NCBI GenBank assembly: GCA_005862225.1
Contig: SZXV01000003.1
Coordinates: 124,001 to 188,000 of the forward strand
DNA: 64,000 nucleotides
DNA from: Chlorobium sp.
GTDB lineage: Bacteria; Bacteroidota; Chlorobiia; Chlorobiales; Chlorobiaceae
Direction: 5' to 3'
Shown here: piece by piece, positions 44,473-54,238 of the stretch
How positions within the stretch are numbered: position 1 is the first letter of the stretch
Layout of the letters: each line of letters begins with the position of its first letter
Program-made: the position numbers and the translations under genes
Notes under the pieces: generated by a model
What the model was told of the DNA's origin: nothing
The model's input: only the letters and a program-made list of their open reading frames with translations
The model's database searches: none

Positions 44473-44502
44473 AAGAAAGCCGTAGTTCCCTACGGCTTTC
44501 TT
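44473..44502 (-). terminator. Terminator of the porin gene
   Basis: Perfect 13-bp stem (AAGAAAGCCGTAG and its complement) with a 4-nt loop, 17 bp after the porin stop codon. On the minus strand it is followed by T-rich TTATATTTCG. A classic strong terminator for a highly expressed membrane protein. Confidence 0.8.
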
Positions 44503-44519
44503 GACAGTAAGGCAGAAAT

Positions 44520-45740
44520 TTAGAAGGTCACTGTCGCATAGAGCTCACCACGAAGCTGGTTGTTCCTTCTTAATGTTGTATCAGTACCAGCATCACCTAC
44601 TGAGCTTGCGCGATAGCGCACTGTTGGAGTAAGGCTGAAAGTACCGGTAGCTGACTCATGCACCTTGATGTTATACTGTGCCCAGACAAAAATATTGTTG
44701 TACTTGAGATCAGTAGCAGGTGTTTTGTCAGTGGTGTGGTTGTAGTCAACCCATGCGGTGACTGGCCCTGACTCGCCTTTGAGCCTGAGAAGGTAGCCAT
44801 TGTAATCAACTGAAGCTGGATTGGGCGTGGTTGTCGTTGTCGTTGTCACTACGTGAGTAATAGGATCGGCAGTCGTAACTGATGTAACTGTAGGTGGCAT
44901 AGCACCCTTTGAGTCTTTGCAGACTGTGTAGAAACCGCTCACACCGATTTTTGACTTGCCAGCAGGTATAGTGGCATTTGCACCGAAGGTGTTCGGTGAG
45001 ACTTTCTGATATATTGCGCCCTGCAAATCGGTCAAAGAAAGAATTGCCTGTGGTTCAAATGTTACATCGCCAATGTTGGTTTTGTAGGAGAGGTGCAAAG
45101 CGTACCCGTCATTCAATAGTCCATCGCCTGTTGCTGGTGTGTTTTCGACTTTGGAGTTGTTGTCAAAAATAACCAGTGTTCCGTTCAGTTCACCGCCACC
45201 AATCTTTGTGCCATAGTTAAGGCCAAAAACGCGATCAAAATTCCATGTAGCTACAGGGATATCAACAGCATATACTCCTCCTAATGCTGCGCCTCCTGTT
45301 GGAATCGGGTAAAGAGTAATGTCAAATATAGGATTGTTGACACTGTTGAGCGGAAGACGACCAATGCTGTAGTGGCAATTTTCGAGAGTACGTCCAAAAT
45401 AGAAGTTGGAGACCTCAAGATTGTATGCGCCTACGTTACCATTCTCTACAGTTGCCCATCCGCCAGCAACCGTATTTCCAGTAATACCATCGTCTTCAGT
45501 CTGCGCCAACGCCTTGAAGAAGTAACCGCTGCCAAGATCCGCAGTTGCTTTCAGGCGGATACGATATTGATACTTCAGGTCGTCTGAATTGGTCGTTTTT
45601 GGAGATCCAACAATTTCAGAATTATTAAATTCACCTCTTGCACGAACTGCAGCGTCTCCACCGATTTTCAGTTCAGCCGATGCCGGTGATGCGTATGACA
45701 AAACTGCAAACATTGCAGCAAGCGATAGCATTTTTTTCAT
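44520..45740 (-). CDS. Outer-membrane porin-like protein
   Basis: 406 residues. Signal peptide MKKMLSLAAMFAVLSYASPASA with cleavage after ASA, then LKIGGDAAVRARGEFNN and an amphipathic beta-strand pattern to a terminal phenylalanine (ATVTF), the outer-membrane assembly signature. The frame runs 60 bases further upstream, but the ATG at 45740 has GGAG before it and starts the signal peptide exactly. Includes a low-complexity Thr run (about residues 302-310). Closest to the general porin type; the substrate is unknown. Confidence 0.85.
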   Translation of the reverse strand: MKKMLSLAAMFAVLSYASPASAELKIGGDAAVRARGEFNNSEIVGSPKTTNSDDLKYQYRIRLKATADLGSGYFFKALAQTEDDGITGNTVAGGWATVENGNVGAYNLEVSNFYFGRTLENCHYSIGRLPLNSVNNPIFDITLYPIPTGGAALGGVYAVDIPVATWNFDRVFGLNYGTKIGGGELNGTLVIFDNNSKVENTPATGDGLLNDGYALHLSYKTNIGDVTFEPQAILSLTDLQGAIYQKVSPNTFGANATIPAGKSKIGVSGFYTVCKDSKGAMPPTVTSVTTADPITHVVTTTTTTTPNPASVDYNGYLLRLKGESGPVTAWVDYNHTTDKTPATDLKYNNIFVWAQYNIKVHESATGTFSLTPTVRYRASSVGDAGTDTTLRRNNQLRGELYATVTF

Positions 45741-45940
45741 TTTCTTTTCTCCGTTGTTTGGTTGGTTGTGTGTGTTAATCAATGTAAAATTTACAGGCAT
45801 TTTTCGTTAACCACGATATGTTACGTCGTTTTTATTGGTTAAAATAGCCATTGTAACACAAATATAATAAAATAATAATGAATCGAACAAATATAAGTTT
45901 CTGTTGTTTTTTTGGAGCATTCGATTGTTAATGAATAGAT

Positions 45941-46816
45941 TTAAAAATCAATAATGATACCTGCGGTGGTATAGCTTTCCGGCTTGTAAAAATACATGCC
46001 ATGACGGCTGATGCCGTTATAGTAGTTGCAGGCGACTCTCACCTTTTCAAGACCGATACCATTGAGGCGAATCCCGGCTTGCAGATTCCATGTTCCCCTG
46101 TGTCCTCTTGTTTTTTTAAGTGATGGTTGCCAGACGGGAAGCAGTTTGAAGTCTGCCGCCAGATAGGTGTTGTATGGAGTGGAGAGTTCAGCTCCAGCCT
46201 GAAACGAGTGCGCATTGATTCCATCAGGAAGTGAGTGGTAAAGGTACTGGTAACCGGTATAGAACCGATGTCCTGGGGAACTGAGTGCAAGAACAAGATT
46301 CACGAATTCCCGGCTGTAGGTAAGGGGAATATGTGGGGCACCAGCCTCCTGAATCCAGCCTCCGGCATCCTCGTCATAGTGCCCATCTTCAAAATGAGCT
46401 GAAATGTGGCTGATTCTTGCTCTTGCGCTGAATTCGTCAAAAGGGAGTCTCTTGCAGTTGATCTGCTTTTTCCAGCTTGCGTTGATGCCGAACAGATAGT
46501 CAACAGTATCGACCGGAAACTTGAAATTATTTTTACGTCGCAAAAGAGAGTATGTTCCGAAATCAACTCCGGCGGCAAATGTTTTATTGTCGTTTTGATA
46601 GAGGTCGGTGGATGATCCGATATCAAGCTGCAGCGCACTTTTGCCAAGCCATGGCATGACGGCAACTCTTGGTTCAAATGGATCGGCCAGAAGCGGTTTA
46701 AAGATTGTTTTGGTTGAAGGATTCAGCGCGGTTGCTGCTGAGGTCTTGTCAAGCGAGGTCAAGAGTGTTACTGTCAGAATGAACAATACCTTGCAGAGAC
46801 TGTAGGTGCGTTTCAT
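45941..46816 (-). CDS. DUF1207-family outer-membrane beta-barrel protein
   Basis: A 291-residue protein with an N-terminal signal peptide (about 1-28) and the DUF1207 motif FKPLLADPFEPRVAVMP just after it. Aromatic-rich amphipathic strands and a final phenylalanine (GIIIDF) indicate a barrel in the outer membrane. Function of the family is not known. The 140 bp after the gene toward the porin are AT-rich and probably the porin promoter. Confidence 0.82.
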   Translation of the reverse strand: MKRTYSLCKVLFILTVTLLTSLDKTSAATALNPSTKTIFKPLLADPFEPRVAVMPWLGKSALQLDIGSSTDLYQNDNKTFAAGVDFGTYSLLRRKNNFKFPVDTVDYLFGINASWKKQINCKRLPFDEFSARARISHISAHFEDGHYDEDAGGWIQEAGAPHIPLTYSREFVNLVLALSSPGHRFYTGYQYLYHSLPDGINAHSFQAGAELSTPYNTYLAADFKLLPVWQPSLKKTRGHRGTWNLQAGIRLNGIGLEKVRVACNYYNGISRHGMYFYKPESYTTAGIIIDF

Positions 46817-46862
46817 ATTGAGGATTAATAATGTGTTAAGAGATTATGATCATGCAATAGCT

Positions 46863-47789
46863 TTAATGGGCAAGAAGAGTTCTGAGCACAGCCATGCGGA
46901 CAGCAACGCCATTGGTTACCTGCTCGAGCAGCATGCTTTTTGAATAGCCCGGGGGCTGTATGCGATCTGCGACATTGTTTGATATTTCAATTTCCCTGTT
47001 GATGGGTCCGGGATGAAGAACCAGAAGATGTTTTTGTATTCGTTCAAGACGTTCATCAGTAAGGCCGTAATGCACAGAATATTCCTCCAGGGATGGGAGG
47101 TATCCGCCTGTAGCACGCTCAAGCTGAAGTCGAAGCACGATTGCTGTATCGGCCCAGGCGATGGCTTGATCAAGATTGTTAAAGAGAGAAACACCGAGTC
47201 TGCTCGCATCGGGCGGAATAAGGGTAACAGGGCTGCAGATTCCAACCTGTGCTCCGGAGGCAAGAAGCCCGTAAATGTTGGAACGGGCCACACGGCTGTG
47301 CAATACATCACCGATAATAATGACCTTGAGCCCTTCGATTCTGCCGAAATATTCACGGAGAGTAAATATGTCGAGCAAAGCCTGTGTCGGGTGTTCATGA
47401 GATCCGTCACCGGCATTAATCACGGTTTTTGAAGTGATGCCGGTTATGAGGTCTGCTGCTCCTGAAGAGGGGTGGCGCAGCACAAAAGCATCCACCTGCA
47501 TCGCTTCAAGGTTTTTGATGGTGTCGCTCAGTGTCTCTCCCTTGCTTACACTGCTCGAAGAGGCCATAAAGTTAAGCGTTCCGGCTCCAAGATGGCGGGC
47601 AGCCAGCTCAAACGAAAATCGGGTGCGGGTGGAATTTTCAAAAAAAACAAGAGCAATGCGTTTATTATGAAGTGAGTGCTCAAAAACGGGGTTGTCGGTG
47701 ATCAACTTTTTTTTGAACTCTTTGGCCAAGTCGAGGAGCATTGTCATGTCACTGGCCCGGACATTGCATAACCCTGTCAGGTGCTTCAA
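46863..47789 (-). CDS. pyrB: Aspartate carbamoyltransferase catalytic subunit
   Basis: Joins carbamoyl phosphate and aspartate in pyrimidine synthesis. 308 residues with the carbamoyl-phosphate motif FFENSTRTRFSFELAA, then DAFVLRHPSSGA, INAGDGSHEHPTQALLDI and LHPGPINREIEI. The start is TTG at 47789 (KHLTGLCNVRASDM), preceded by AAGAGAAAAG; it matches the family N-terminus and no ATG lies closer than residue 15. No pyrI or pyrC neighbour. Confidence 0.95.
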   Translation of the reverse strand: MKHLTGLCNVRASDMTMLLDLAKEFKKKLITDNPVFEHSLHNKRIALVFFENSTRTRFSFELAARHLGAGTLNFMASSSSVSKGETLSDTIKNLEAMQVDAFVLRHPSSGAADLITGITSKTVINAGDGSHEHPTQALLDIFTLREYFGRIEGLKVIIIGDVLHSRVARSNIYGLLASGAQVGICSPVTLIPPDASRLGVSLFNNLDQAIAWADTAIVLRLQLERATGGYLPSLEEYSVHYGLTDERLERIQKHLLVLHPGPINREIEISNNVADRIQPPGYSKSMLLEQVTNGVAVRMAVLRTLLAH

Positions 47790-47865
47790 CTTTTCTCTTG
47801 TTAGGGGTGTTTTTCAGAAAGAAATTTTCGAAATGTACAATAAAAATTCATGATCAGGAACTACC

Positions 47866-48117
47866 TTACATGAGTTGCAACCTCGTAAAAGCGATCTGTT
47901 GCTGGTAAGTCGAGTTGTATACGCCCTGAAAAAGCACTATGTCGGCAGCGTTCGAAGACACAAGCCCTGCGGGGCAGATATGCTGGTAAAAACGGTTTAA
48001 CAAAGCGGTGTTCTCCGAAGACGCTCCAGCGGGCACGGTGGGCTCCAAGCTCAAAAGGGGCGGCATATTGGTAGAAAAATTATTTGAATAATATCTGTTA
48101 GAGAGTATTGTATGCAT
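47866..48117 (-). CDS. Possible small protein or repeat-derived reading frame between pyrB and hypA
   Basis: An 83-codon frame starting MHTILSNRYYSNNF and ending QQIAFTRLQLM that fills most of the 322-bp gap between divergent pyrB and hypA and overlaps the hypA start by 6 bp on the other strand. I do not recognise a family. The 3' two thirds looks protein-like in composition, but there is no clear ribosome site. It might be part of an intergenic repeat family; a copy-number search would tell. Confidence 0.25.
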   Translation of the reverse strand: MHTILSNRYYSNNFSTNMPPLLSLEPTVPAGASSENTALLNRFYQHICPAGLVSSNAADIVLFQGVYNSTYQQQIAFTRLQLM

Positions 48118-48456
48118 GAAATGAGCATTGCGCTTTCAATCATTGAGGCGGTTGAGGAAAAAGCAAGAGAGGAGGGAGCTGGAAAGATTTCCGGAGTTGA
48201 CCTGGTCATCGGAAAACTTGCCGGAATTGAGCCGGAATCCCTGAAGTTCTGTTTTTCAGCGGCGGCAAAGGGGACGCTTGCAGAAGATGCGGTGTTCATG
48301 GTTGAGGAGCCAGAAGGAACCGGCGAATGTGGTGATTGTGGTATGAGGTTTCCTGTTACCTTTTATTATGCAGAGTGTCCTGGATGCCGATCACTTCGGG
48401 TAAAAATTGTCTCCGGTGAGGAGTTTCTGATTCAGTCAATAACTATAGAAGAATAA
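48112..48456 (+). CDS. hypA: Hydrogenase nickel-insertion protein HypA
   Basis: Delivers nickel to the hydrogenase large subunit together with HypB. 114 residues, starts MHEMSIALSI with the Ni-binding His2, and has a zinc site from C73, C76, C89 and C92. First gene of hypA-B-F-C-D-E; hypB follows after 14 bp. Confidence 0.95.
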   Translation: MHEMSIALSIIEAVEEKAREEGAGKISGVDLVIGKLAGIEPESLKFCFSAAAKGTLAEDAVFMVEEPEGTGECGDCGMRFPVTFYYAECPGCRSLRVKIVSGEEFLIQSITIEE

Positions 48457-48470
48457 GGAGATTCGTCAAT

Positions 48471-49322
48471 ATGTGCGATACATGCGGTTGTTCGTCGGAT
48501 GGGGGAGCTGTGCTCCGCAAACCTGGGGAGAGCGATTATCATGTCCATGTCAGCGAGGGTGCGCATGGGCATCCTCATACTCATTCTGGTGAGGAACTTC
48601 ACGCCGTGGATCATCACCATGAGATGCATCATGATCATGGAGATGGATCTCATCATCATGATGGCGCAGTGCGGAAGGTTGTGCTCGAGCAGGATGTTCT
48701 TCAGAAGAATAATCTTCTTGCCGAAAGGAATCGGGGATATTTTGAGGCAAAAAATATTTTTGTCCTCAATTTTCTGAGCTCTCCGGGTTCAGGAAAAACC
48801 TCTCTGCTCGAAAAAATTATTCCACTCATGCAGCAGCGTTTTCCGGTTGCTGTTATTGAGGGTGACCAGCAGACAACCAATGATGCTGATCGTATTCATG
48901 CTCTTGGGGTTGAGGTGATACAGATCAATACCGGTTCAGGATGTCATCTTGATGCCCTGATGGTTAACCGTGCGATCAGGGAGCTTGATTTGCAGGATAA
49001 TTCACTGCTCTGTATCGAAAATGTTGGAAACCTTGTCTGCCCGGCTCTCTTTGACCTTGGTGAGGCTCTGAAGGTGGTTATTATCAGCGTGACCGAGGGC
49101 GACGACAAACCTCTGAAGTACCCGACAATTTTTCATGAGGCGGATATCTGCATCCTTAACAAGATCGACCTGTTGCCTTATGTGGAGTTTGATGCTGCGA
49201 AGTGTCGGGAGAATGCCTTGCGAGTCAATCATCATCTTGAATGGTTTGAGGTATCGGTAAAGAGTGGTGAGGGACTTGCAGAGTGGCAGGAGTGGCTCGA
49301 AAAGAGATTGGTACGCCATTGA
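48471..49322 (+). CDS. hypB: Hydrogenase nickel-incorporation GTPase HypB
   Basis: GTPase that drives nickel transfer. 283 residues: N-terminal metal motif CDTCGC (C2, C5, C7), a His-rich stretch (about 23-63, roughly twenty His) that can store nickel, the P-loop SSPGSGKTS at 103-111 and the later switch residues (GDQQTTND, ENVGNLVCPALFDLG). A good AAGGAG precedes the ATG. The stop overlaps the hypF start. Confidence 0.96.
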   Translation: MCDTCGCSSDGGAVLRKPGESDYHVHVSEGAHGHPHTHSGEELHAVDHHHEMHHDHGDGSHHHDGAVRKVVLEQDVLQKNNLLAERNRGYFEAKNIFVLNFLSSPGSGKTSLLEKIIPLMQQRFPVAVIEGDQQTTNDADRIHALGVEVIQINTGSGCHLDALMVNRAIRELDLQDNSLLCIENVGNLVCPALFDLGEALKVVIISVTEGDDKPLKYPTIFHEADICILNKIDLLPYVEFDAAKCRENALRVNHHLEWFEVSVKSGEGLAEWQEWLEKRLVRH

Positions 49323-51712
49323 ACACTCATGCTGATGAGCGTCGCCGCCTGTTGGTCAACGGTATTGTTCAGGGCGTTGGGTTCCGGCCTTTTGTGTACC
49401 GGATTGCAGTCGGGTTCGGGCTTAAAGGTTTTATCCGCAACACTCCATCAGGTGTGTTGATAGAGATACAGGGTTCTCCAGAACTTCTCGACAGCTTTGG
49501 TTGTGCTCTGCAAAGTGATCGTCCACCGCTTGCCCGTCTTGAGACAATTGAAAAGAGTACCATTGATTGTGTGACCGAGGATGGCTTTGTCATCGGAGAT
49601 TCGAGTGCCGGAGACGAGGTTGAAACACTCATTCCACCTGATATTGCTCTCTGCAGCGATTGCCGCCGTGAACTTCTGGATCCGGCAAATCGCAGGTTTC
49701 GCTATCCCTTTATCAACTGTACCAATTGCGGCCCCCGTTACACCATTGTCGGTCGGCTGCCTTATGACCGTCCCTCGACATCAATGCACTCTTTTGTGAT
49801 GTGCCCGGAGTGTGAGCGTGAGTACCACAACCCTCTTGACCGTCGTTTTCATGCCCAGCCCAATGCCTGTTCTGTTTGTGGCCCTGCGCTTGTGCTGCAT
49901 GATGCGGCGGGAGCGGTTTATATCCCCCCACTAGGGCGTTCCGGGCTTGTTCAGAAGATGGATGTGGATGCGGTAGCAGAAGCTGTGAAGTTGCTGAAAG
50001 AGGGGATGATTCTTGCTCTCAAGGGGCTTGGTGGTTTTCATTTGGCGGTTGATGCCCGAAACGATGCAGCAGTGCAGCGTCTGAGAGTGCGGAAGGGGCG
50101 TGAGGCAAAACCCTTTGCTGTGATGATGCGCGATATGACGGCGGTTCAAAGTATTTGCAAGGTCAGTGAAGGTGAACGGAACGCCCTTGCCTCTCCAGAG
50201 GCGCCAATTGTGCTTCTCAAAAAGAAGATGACCAGTATGCTGGCTGCATCGGTGGCGCCAGGCTACGATCGACTTGGCGTCATGCTTCCCTATACTCCAC
50301 TTCATACCCTGCTCTTTGAAGACGCTCTTGATGCGCTGGTCATGACCAGTGCAAATTTCAGTGAAGAGCCGATTGTTCATGGAAATGATGAAGCACTTTC
50401 ACGTCTTGCGGGTATTGCTGACGCATTTTTGCTCCATAATCGTTCCATATACCTTAAATGCGACGATTCGGTAACTATTTTTCTGGCTGGCGAGCTCCGG
50501 CAGATCAGGCGAAGCCGGGGATATGTGCCTGCGCCGATTTCTCTTCGTGAAGCAGGGGTGTCGGTGCTTGGTACTGGAGGTGAACTTAAAAACACCGTGA
50601 CCTTGCTTAAAGGTGCTCATGCGCTGACGAGCCAGCATATCGGCGACATGAAAAACTTTGAGGCATATCGTCATTTTCAACATGTTGTGGCTCACTTGCA
50701 GCACCTTTTTCAGGCCATTCCCGAGCTGGTGGTTCACGACCTTCATCCAGGGTATATGACAACGCAGTGGGCTCAACAGCAGCATATTCCGACACTGGGA
50801 GTACAGCACCATCATGCTCATCTTGTTGCCTGTCTTGCAGAAAACAGGGTGGAGGGGCCTGCAATTGGACTTATCCTTGATGGAACAGGTTATGGCACTG
50901 ATGGTACGATATGGGGAGGAGAAGTGCTGATCGGTGATGCTTCAGGAGTCCAGCGTTTTGCTTCACTGGAGTCCATGCCACTGCAAGGTGGCGATGTGGC
51001 GGTCATGCAGCCATGGAGGTTGGCGCTTTGTTACCTTCACAGAAGTTGCGCCGATATTGCCGATCTGCCGTTTATGAAAGGACGAAATGTTTTGCAAATC
51101 CTTGAACTGCTCGGAAAAAACATAAATATTGTTGAAACATCAAGCTGTGGCCGGCTGTTTGATGCTGTTGCCGCGCTTTGCAACCTCCGGGGAGAGATCA
51201 CCTATGAAGGAGAAGCTGCCATAGCTTTGATGCATGCTGCCAAGGGTGTCGTTGGAGATAAATGTTTTCCCTATGCTCTTCATTTTGAGGGGGATGAAGC
51301 GGCCTCGAGGAAATTCCCCAGAACCGTCAGTGAAGCCATCGGCAACAACAATGTCCGGAATAAGGGGGAAGAACGGTGGATTATTCGTGTGTCGCCCATG
51401 ATTCAGGAGATTGTCTCTGTGCTGCTGCAGGGGATGTCTGTCAGGGAAATCAGCCAAAGATTTCATCGCACCATGATAACCTGCTTCTGTGAAATTATTG
51501 AAAAAGCCTCTGAGGTCACCGGTATAACAACAGTCGCACTCAGCGGAGGAGTCTTTCAGAACGAGCTTCTTTTTGAAACCATGCATCAGGAACTGCAACG
51601 TTCAGGTTATCAGGTGCTCACCCACCGGCAGGTTCCTTCGAATGATGGCGGTATTTCGCTTGGTCAGGCTATTATCGGACGTAATTTTTTGAGTGGTCGT
51701 TATGCCAGGTAA
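49319..51712 (+). CDS. hypF: Carbamoyltransferase HypF
   Basis: Makes the cyanide ligand precursor of the [NiFe] site by transferring a carbamoyl group to the HypE C-terminus. About 797 residues: acylphosphatase domain (VNGIVQGVGFRPFVYRIA), two zinc fingers (CSDCRRELLDP, CTNCGPRY; CPECEREY, CSVCGP), YrdC-like domain and Kae1-like domain (VQHHHAHLVACLAEN). The frame extends to GTG codons at 49283 and 49292, but a TTG at 49319 overlaps the hypB stop (TTGA) and gives the usual family start length. The stop codon TAA lies inside a dispersed repeat. Confidence 0.94.
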   Translation: MNTHADERRRLLVNGIVQGVGFRPFVYRIAVGFGLKGFIRNTPSGVLIEIQGSPELLDSFGCALQSDRPPLARLETIEKSTIDCVTEDGFVIGDSSAGDEVETLIPPDIALCSDCRRELLDPANRRFRYPFINCTNCGPRYTIVGRLPYDRPSTSMHSFVMCPECEREYHNPLDRRFHAQPNACSVCGPALVLHDAAGAVYIPPLGRSGLVQKMDVDAVAEAVKLLKEGMILALKGLGGFHLAVDARNDAAVQRLRVRKGREAKPFAVMMRDMTAVQSICKVSEGERNALASPEAPIVLLKKKMTSMLAASVAPGYDRLGVMLPYTPLHTLLFEDALDALVMTSANFSEEPIVHGNDEALSRLAGIADAFLLHNRSIYLKCDDSVTIFLAGELRQIRRSRGYVPAPISLREAGVSVLGTGGELKNTVTLLKGAHALTSQHIGDMKNFEAYRHFQHVVAHLQHLFQAIPELVVHDLHPGYMTTQWAQQQHIPTLGVQHHHAHLVACLAENRVEGPAIGLILDGTGYGTDGTIWGGEVLIGDASGVQRFASLESMPLQGGDVAVMQPWRLALCYLHRSCADIADLPFMKGRNVLQILELLGKNINIVETSSCGRLFDAVAALCNLRGEITYEGEAAIALMHAAKGVVGDKCFPYALHFEGDEAASRKFPRTVSEAIGNNNVRNKGEERWIIRVSPMIQEIVSVLLQGMSVREISQRFHRTMITCFCEIIEKASEVTGITTVALSGGVFQNELLFETMHQELQRSGYQVLTHRQVPSNDGGISLGQAIIGRNFLSGRYAR

Positions 51713-51736
51713 ATACACAATATCACCTACGTCCCC
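51711..51736 (+). repeat. Dispersed 26-nt repeat, copy 1 (single)
   Basis: Identical over 26 nt to 61239-61264, and over 23 nt it is the reverse complement of 60928-60950. It begins within the hypF stop codon (51710-51712) and lies in the hypF-hypC gap. The other two copies form an inverted pair at 60.9-61.3 kb. Confidence 0.9.
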
Positions 51737-51817
51737 TTATATTGGCTTTGATCGTTTTGCTGGTTGTTTTTTCTTATTTTGAGCGAAGTGCTTGAAAACT
51801 TCATTTTGTGATGCCCT

Positions 51818-52090
51818 ATGTGCCTTGCTATCCCTGGCAGACTTCTGGAACGTACCGTCGAGAATGGTCTCAACATGGGCACCATAGACGTGAATGGCTC
51901 AAAAACAAGGGCATGCCTTGAGTATGTGCCCGACATCAAGATTGGTCAGTACACTATTGTTCATGCTGGATTTGCCCTTAAGATTATTGATGAAGAGGAG
52001 GCGGCTGAGAGTCTGAAGCTTTGGCAGGAGCTGATCGAGAGCGGAGCTTTTGATGCTGATGAGGAGCTTCCTTCTCCCGAATCGTTGTGA
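51818..52090 (+). CDS. hypC: Hydrogenase maturation chaperone HypC
   Basis: A 90-residue chaperone that carries the Fe(CN)2CO group with HypD to the large subunit. Starts [10 protein letters not shown] with the essential Cys2, and has [25 protein letters not shown]-type family sequence in the middle (here [17 protein letters not shown]). No clear Shine-Dalgarno precedes it. The 105-bp gap after hypF contains a dispersed repeat, unlike the other tightly overlapping junctions in this operon. Confidence 0.95.
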   Translation: MCLAIPGRLLERTVENGLNMGTIDVNGSKTRACLEYVPDIKIGQYTIVHAGFALKIIDEEEAAESLKLWQELIESGAFDADEELPSPESL

Positions 52091-53193
52091 TGCCTACCCC
52101 GATGAAATATATCGATGAGTTCCGTGATCCACAGCTTGCCCGCAAGCTGCTTGAGGAGATTGGCAGAAAAGCCACCCGGCATTGGACTATCATGGAGATA
52201 TGTGGAGGACAGACTCACTCAATTATCCGCAATGGAATTGATCAACTGTTGCCCGACACGATTACACTGGTTCATGGCCCAGGGTGTCCGGTTTGTGTGA
52301 CTCCGCTTGAATCTCTTGAACGTGCTTTGGCTCTTGCCGGACGAAAAGAGGTGATTTTTACAAGTTTTGGTGATATGCTTCGGGTGCCTGGCAATGCAAG
52401 GGATCTCTTCATGGTACGCAGTGCGGGAGGAGATGTGCGCATTGTCTTTTCACCACTTGATGCCCTTCAGATTGCCCGTGATAACCCGGCAAAAGAGGTG
52501 GTCTTTTTTGCTGTTGGTTTTGAGACGACAGCTCCGGCAAATGCAATGGCGGTTTATCAGGCTGCCCGGGAAGGGATAGAAAATTTCAGTGTTCTGGTCA
52601 GTCAGGTGATGGTGCCGCCCGCAATGCGGGTCATTCTCTCTTCACCGGGGAACATGGTTCAGGGTTTTCTTGCGGCAGGCCACGTTTGTGCGGTGATGGG
52701 TTATGCGGAGTATGAGCCTGTAGCACTGGAGTTTGGCGTGCCGATAGTTGCGACTGGTTTTGAGCCGGTTGATTTGCTTGCAGGGATCCTTAAAACTGTT
52801 GAGCTGCTCGAAGAGGGTAAAGCTGATGTGGCAAATTGCTATGGCAGGGTGGTGAGCCGCGAAGGGAATCTGTTTGCGCAGGAGATCATCAAAACAGTGT
52901 TTGAGGTTACTGACCGTCAGTGGCGGGGGATTGGCCTGATTCCCCGCAGCGGCCTTGGTCTCAGGAAAGAGTTTGCCCGTTTTGATGCCGAAACAAAGTT
53001 TCATGTGACCAATATCATTGCCGAAGAGTCGCCACTCTGCATGAGCGGTACTGTTTTGCAGGGGCTGATGAAGCCTGATGGCTGTCCCGCTTTTGCGAAA
53101 GAGTGTACGCCGCAGCATCCACTCGGCGCCACCATGGTTTCATCCGAAGGCGCTTGTGCCGCCTATTATAAATATCATCACCATATCTCATGA
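52090..53193 (+). CDS. hypD: Hydrogenase maturation scaffold HypD
   Basis: Iron-sulfur protein on which the Fe(CN)2CO unit is built. 367 residues with [11 protein letters not shown] (catalytic Cys), [25 protein letters not shown] and the C-terminal 4Fe-4S cysteines ([28 protein letters not shown]). The ATG at 52090 overlaps the hypC stop by one base (TGATG); a GTG one codon earlier and an ATG at 52105 are alternatives. Confidence 0.95.
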   Translation: MPTPMKYIDEFRDPQLARKLLEEIGRKATRHWTIMEICGGQTHSIIRNGIDQLLPDTITLVHGPGCPVCVTPLESLERALALAGRKEVIFTSFGDMLRVPGNARDLFMVRSAGGDVRIVFSPLDALQIARDNPAKEVVFFAVGFETTAPANAMAVYQAAREGIENFSVLVSQVMVPPAMRVILSSPGNMVQGFLAAGHVCAVMGYAEYEPVALEFGVPIVATGFEPVDLLAGILKTVELLEEGKADVANCYGRVVSREGNLFAQEIIKTVFEVTDRQWRGIGLIPRSGLGLRKEFARFDAETKFHVTNIIAEESPLCMSGTVLQGLMKPDGCPAFAKECTPQHPLGATMVSSEGACAAYYKYHHHIS

Positions 53194-54236
53194 CGATTGC
53201 ACCTCTCTGCCCGCTCCCGATTATGCAGCACGAAACTGTTCAGATGGCGCATGGCGCGGGTGGGCAGTTATCGCAGTCGCTCATGCAGCGGGTTTTTATG
53301 CCGCACCTCCATAATAACTTTCTTGATCTGCTTGATGATCAGGCAAAACTTGATCTGCCGCCAGGACGAACCGCATTTACCACAGACACCTATGTGGTAA
53401 GTCCGGTCATTTTTCCCGGTGGAAACATTGGAGAGCTTGCCGTCAATGGCACCGTCAATGATCTGGCTGTGGGCGGAGCAAGACCGCTCTACCTCAGCGC
53501 AGGATTTGTGCTGGAAGAGGGACTTCCGTTGGTTGAGCTTGAAACAATTGTCAAAAGTATGGCCGAAGCGGCCCGTCGGGCCGGGGTGATGATTGTGACC
53601 GGTGACACCAAAGTGGTTGGAAAAGGCCAGTGCGACAGGATTTTTATCAACACATCGGGTATTGGTTGTCTCAGAGATGGAGTGAGTCTCTCATGCCGAA
53701 ACCTGAAGCCGGGTGACGCTATTATTCTTTCAGGCACTGTTGGTGATCATGGGATGGCCATCATGACCTCGCGTGAGGGCCTCTCATTCCAGTCGCAGAT
53801 TACCAGCGATTGTGCGGCCCTCAACAGCATGATTGGTGCCATCCTTGATGAGGCGCCTTTGGACATTCACGCTATGCGCGATCCGACCAGGGGAGGCGTG
53901 GCGGCGACCCTGAACGAGCTGGCACAATCCTCCTCTGTTGGTATTGAGATTCATGAGACGACAATCCCTGTCAAGCCAGATGTCCGTGGAGCCTGTGAAT
54001 TGCTTGGTATCGACCCGCTTCACGTGGCAAACGAGGGGAAAGTTGTCATTGTTGTTGCTCCAGAGAAAGCAGGGCAGGTGCTTGATGTGCTTCGTTCTTT
54101 TGACCCTGGCCGGGATGCCGTCATTATCGGTTCAGTGGTTGACGATCATCCCGGGATGGTTGTGATGCGAACTCTTTATGGCAGCCGACGCATTATTGAT
54201 CTGCCCGTCGGCGAACAGTTGCCCCGGATTTGCTGA
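53190..54236 (+). CDS. hypE: Hydrogenase maturation protein HypE
   Basis: ATP-dependent enzyme that dehydrates its carbamoylated C-terminal cysteine to thiocyanate. 348 residues; [17 protein letters not shown] near the start, [53 protein letters not shown], and the terminal PRIC with the catalytic Cys348. Overlaps hypD by ATGA; it meets the convergent lpd gene two bases after its stop. Confidence 0.96.
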   Translation: MTIAPLCPLPIMQHETVQMAHGAGGQLSQSLMQRVFMPHLHNNFLDLLDDQAKLDLPPGRTAFTTDTYVVSPVIFPGGNIGELAVNGTVNDLAVGGARPLYLSAGFVLEEGLPLVELETIVKSMAEAARRAGVMIVTGDTKVVGKGQCDRIFINTSGIGCLRDGVSLSCRNLKPGDAIILSGTVGDHGMAIMTSREGLSFQSQITSDCAALNSMIGAILDEAPLDIHAMRDPTRGGVAATLNELAQSSSVGIEIHETTIPVKPDVRGACELLGIDPLHVANEGKVVIVVAPEKAGQVLDVLRSFDPGRDAVIIGSVVDDHPGMVVMRTLYGSRRIIDLPVGEQLPRIC

Positions 54237-54238
54237 AA

